From Candidatus Avelusimicrobium ruminicola (GTDB lineage Bacteria > Elusimicrobiota > Elusimicrobia > Elusimicrobiales > Elusimicrobiaceae): a stretch of 8,450 nt of DNA. Location: NCBI GenBank assembly GCA_900319885.1, contig ONQH01000064.1, forward strand, positions 1 to 8,450, given 5' to 3'. The translations under genes were made by a program, and so were the position numbers. Shown here in pieces: positions 6,472-8,450 of this stretch (its first letter is position 1; every line of letters begins with the position of its first letter). The notes under the pieces are model-generated. The model was given only the letters and a program-made list of their open reading frames with translations, was not told the DNA's origin and did not search any database.

Positions 6472-8450
6472 ATGAAACTGACACCTGTTGCCAAAAGAGA
6501 ACTTTTCAAAATATTGGGGCCGGAGGGCGTATTAACGGACGAAATTTCCCTGTCGTTATATGCGTATGACTGTTCTATATCGCGTACGCGGCCGGAAGGT
6601 GTTTTGCTGATTACCCGGCGCGAACAGGTCGCCCCGGTTTTACGGGTTTTACACCACTATCATATTCCGTTTGTCCCTCGCGCCAGTGCTACCAATCACG
6701 CCGGGAGTTGTGTGCCGCTTCAAGGGGGCATCATTTTAAGCCTTACCGGGTTGGACCGTATTTTGGAAATCAATACAGCACAACAATTTGCACGGGTAGA
6801 ACCCGGGGTAATTGTGGCGGATTTGCAGGACCGATTAACCTCCCTGGGGTATTTTTACGCACCTGATCCGGCTAGCCAGCGGATTTGCACTATCGGGGGC
6901 AATGTGGCACAAAATGCCAGCGGAGCCCGTTGCTTAAAATATGGCGGCACGTTGGACCACATTTTGGAGGCCGCGTTTGTGCTGCCGGATGGAACCGAAT
7001 TGACGGTTTCCAGGCAAGAAAGCGGCCCGGATTTTATAGGTCTTTTATGTGGAAGTGAAGGCACCTTAGGTGTACTTACTCAGTTAAAAGTGCGTATTTT
7101 GCCGGCAGTTAAACATATTCGCACGTTTTTAATTTCGTTTCCGTCTTTGCAAAACAGTGTAGAGGCGGTGAGCGATTTGACCGCACACGGTATTATTCCC
7201 CGCTGTGTGGAGGCGATGGATCAATTAACCGCGCAAAACATAGAAGCGTTTTCACAGGCGGGATATCCTACAAATGCGGGGGCTTTGCTGGTTTTGGAAT
7301 TGGACGGGGAACCGGCCGCGGTAGCAAAAGAGGAAACGTTGGTCACGCAGATTTGTCGCCAACATCAAGCGCAAGAGGTTCACTGTGCCCAAACACAACA
7401 AGAGCGTGCCCGGTTATGGAAAGGAAGGCAAAACGCCTTTGCCGCCATGACGCGCCTGGCGCCTAATGTGATGGTGGGGGACGGTACCGTGCCGCGCAGT
7501 AATTTGCCGCGTGCATTGATGCGGGTGCAACAAGTTTTACAAGAAAATAACGTGCGTGCGGGCTTGCTGTTTCACGCCGGAGACGGGAACTTTCATCCGC
7601 ATTTATTGTTTGACGAACGCAACCAATTACAAACGGTGCAAACCACGCGGGTGATGCGTAAAATATTAGAAATTTGCGTGGATGAACAAGGAACTTTGTC
7701 CGGGGAGCATGGCATTGGGGTAGAGAAACGCGCGTTGATGGCGTATGAATATGAGGCAGACACCTTGTCGGCTATGGCCCGTATTAAACAAGCCTTAGAT
7801 CCGCAAAATGTATCCAACCCGCTTAAAATTCTGCCGCATCAATTTGCTGAAAAAGCACGCGAGGCAGGCTCCTTGCATCTTAATGTACAGGTATTACAAG
7901 ATACACTTTTATCGTTTATTCACGACAAAACTCCCTTTGTGATTTGCGGCCAAAATACGCAACTGCAAACCCAACACAAGGCAGTGTTATCGGCCCACAT
8001 GCTGCAAGAAATTTTAGAAATTGATACCACTAATTTTACCGCTACCGTGCAAGCCGGGGTTACGTTGGCTACGTTAACTAAGGCCTTGCGTAAGGCCGGA
8101 GTGTATTGTATTTTGCCGGCCGGCAAAGGAACACTGGGCGGGGCTTTTTGCTCGGGGAAATTCCCGCAATTTTATGCCCATGTGATAGGAATAGAAGCGT
8201 TACTGCCAGACGGATCCTGTATTCACTATGGCGGGAAACTTATGAAAAATGCGGCGGGGTATCACCTGACCCGATTGCTTGCGGGCTCTCAAGGCACGCT
8301 GGGGTTAGTTACGCAATTAACTTTTAAGGTATTTGCCCAACCGCAAGAAATAGCTACGCCCCAAGAAAATTTACCCCGCGCCAAAAATCTGCTTTGGCAA
8401 AAACTGCGCGAGGCCTTTGATCCGCAACATTTAATCTTAAATAATAGCAT
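6472..8450 (+). CDS. GlcD-GlcE-type fusion FAD-linked 2-hydroxyacid (glycolate/lactate) oxidase, 3' end beyond the window
   Basis: One uninterrupted frame of at least 659 residues. Residues 1-455 form a complete GlcD-like subunit: FAD-binding loop PRASATNHAG (69-78), APDPASQ (130-136), TIGGNVAQNASG (140-151), GSEGTLGVLT (194-203), the active-site HAGDGNFHPH (368-377), SGEHGIGVEK (410-419) and the closing ALDPQNVSNPLKILP. From about 470 a second FAD-binding module begins, like GlcE: PAGKGTLGG, then LPDGSCIHYGGKLMKNAAGYH and GSQGTLGLVTQLTFKV, ending near FDPQHLILN at the window edge. Such enzymes oxidise glycolate or D-lactate-type 2-hydroxyacids with FAD, passing electrons to an Fe-S GlcF partner that would lie downstream. 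The usual RGxGT of the FAD loop is RASAT here. A stop codon lies in frame upstream of ATG 6472, and no Shine-Dalgarno sequence is seen. Substrate is not certain. Confidence 0.88.
   Translation, partial: MKLTPVAKRELFKILGPEGVLTDEISLSLYAYDCSISRTRPEGVLLITRREQVAPVLRVLHHYHIPFVPRASATNHAGSCVPLQGGIILSLTGLDRILEINTAQQFARVEPGVIVADLQDRLTSLGYFYAPDPASQRICTIGGNVAQNASGARCLKYGGTLDHILEAAFVLPDGTELTVSRQESGPDFIGLLCGSEGTLGVLTQLKVRILPAVKHIRTFLISFPSLQNSVEAVSDLTAHGIIPRCVEAMDQLTAQNIEAFSQAGYPTNAGALLVLELDGEPAAVAKEETLVTQICRQHQAQEVHCAQTQQERARLWKGRQNAFAAMTRLAPNVMVGDGTVPRSNLPRALMRVQQVLQENNVRAGLLFHAGDGNFHPHLLFDERNQLQTVQTTRVMRKILEICVDEQGTLSGEHGIGVEKRALMAYEYEADTLSAMARIKQALDPQNVSNPLKILPHQFAEKAREAGSLHLNVQVLQDTLLSFIHDKTPFVICGQNTQLQTQHKAVLSAHMLQEILEIDTTNFTATVQAGVTLATLTKALRKAGVYCILPAGKGTLGGAFCSGKFPQFYAHVIGIEALLPDGSCIHYGGKLMKNAAGYHLTRLLAGSQGTLGLVTQLTFKVFAQPQEIATPQENLPRAKNLLWQKLREAFDPQHLILNNS

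Noticed and set aside
6426..6509. Earlier minus-strand ATG at 6509 that would give the phosphatase a hydrophobic N-terminal segment
   Set aside because: The hydrophobic stretch is encoded by the AT-rich intergenic spacer and overlaps the start of the glcD-like gene. ATG 6425 sits just before the conserved GDVHG as expected for the family.

Overview
The window reads as two pieces of DNA of different origin joined near positions 944-996. From about 996 to the end it looks like an anaerobic bacterium of the Elusimicrobiota type (gut lineages such as Elusimicrobium). The clues are a type IV pilin-like protein with a GFTLIELLVVV leader junction and late paired cysteines, a style carried in many copies by that phylum, together with AAA-rich lysine codon use. 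This assignment is inferred from protein style, not from a search. The first ~950 bases look like Bacteroidota (Prevotella/Bacteroides) DNA: the C-terminal tail of a secreted-type protein, then a ThuA-like protein with no Shine-Dalgarno sequence and mainly AAG lysine codons.

Layout. 1-113: end of a Bacteroidota-style protein (+). 125-943: secreted ThuA-like protein (+). 944-996: probable junction, either an assembly chimera or a transfer boundary. 977-1471: pilin-like protein whose normal leader and start are missing (+). 1509-1532: terminator serving the minus-strand gene beside it. 1550-1930: mazG-type NTP pyrophosphohydrolase (-). 1931-1967: divergent intergenic region. 1968-5669: a tight plus-strand cluster of a secreted FlgT-C-like/beta-rich protein, thyX, glgC and ybeY, with gaps of 16 and 24 nt and then a 1-nt overlap. 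5674-6425: a calcineurin-like phosphoesterase (-), convergent with ybeY and split by a single frameshift. 6426-6471: a second AT-rich divergent region. 6472-8450: a GlcD-GlcE-type fusion FAD oxidoreductase (+) running off the right edge.

Functionally the Elusimicrobiota-like part is mostly housekeeping: nucleotide-pool cleaning (MazG), dTMP synthesis by the flavin route (ThyX), ADP-glucose supply for glycogen (GlgC), rRNA maturation (YbeY) and 2-hydroxyacid oxidation (GlcDE). thyX and glgC inside the cluster have strong AGGAG-type ribosome sites. The first genes of the two plus-strand units (1968 and 6472) have none and sit directly behind AT-rich promoter-like DNA.

I see no CRISPR array, tRNA, rRNA, insertion sequence or defence system. 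The points most worth checking are the junction, the frameshifted phosphatase, the GlcD-GlcE fusion with its altered FAD loop, and the uncharacterised FlgT-C-like secreted protein.
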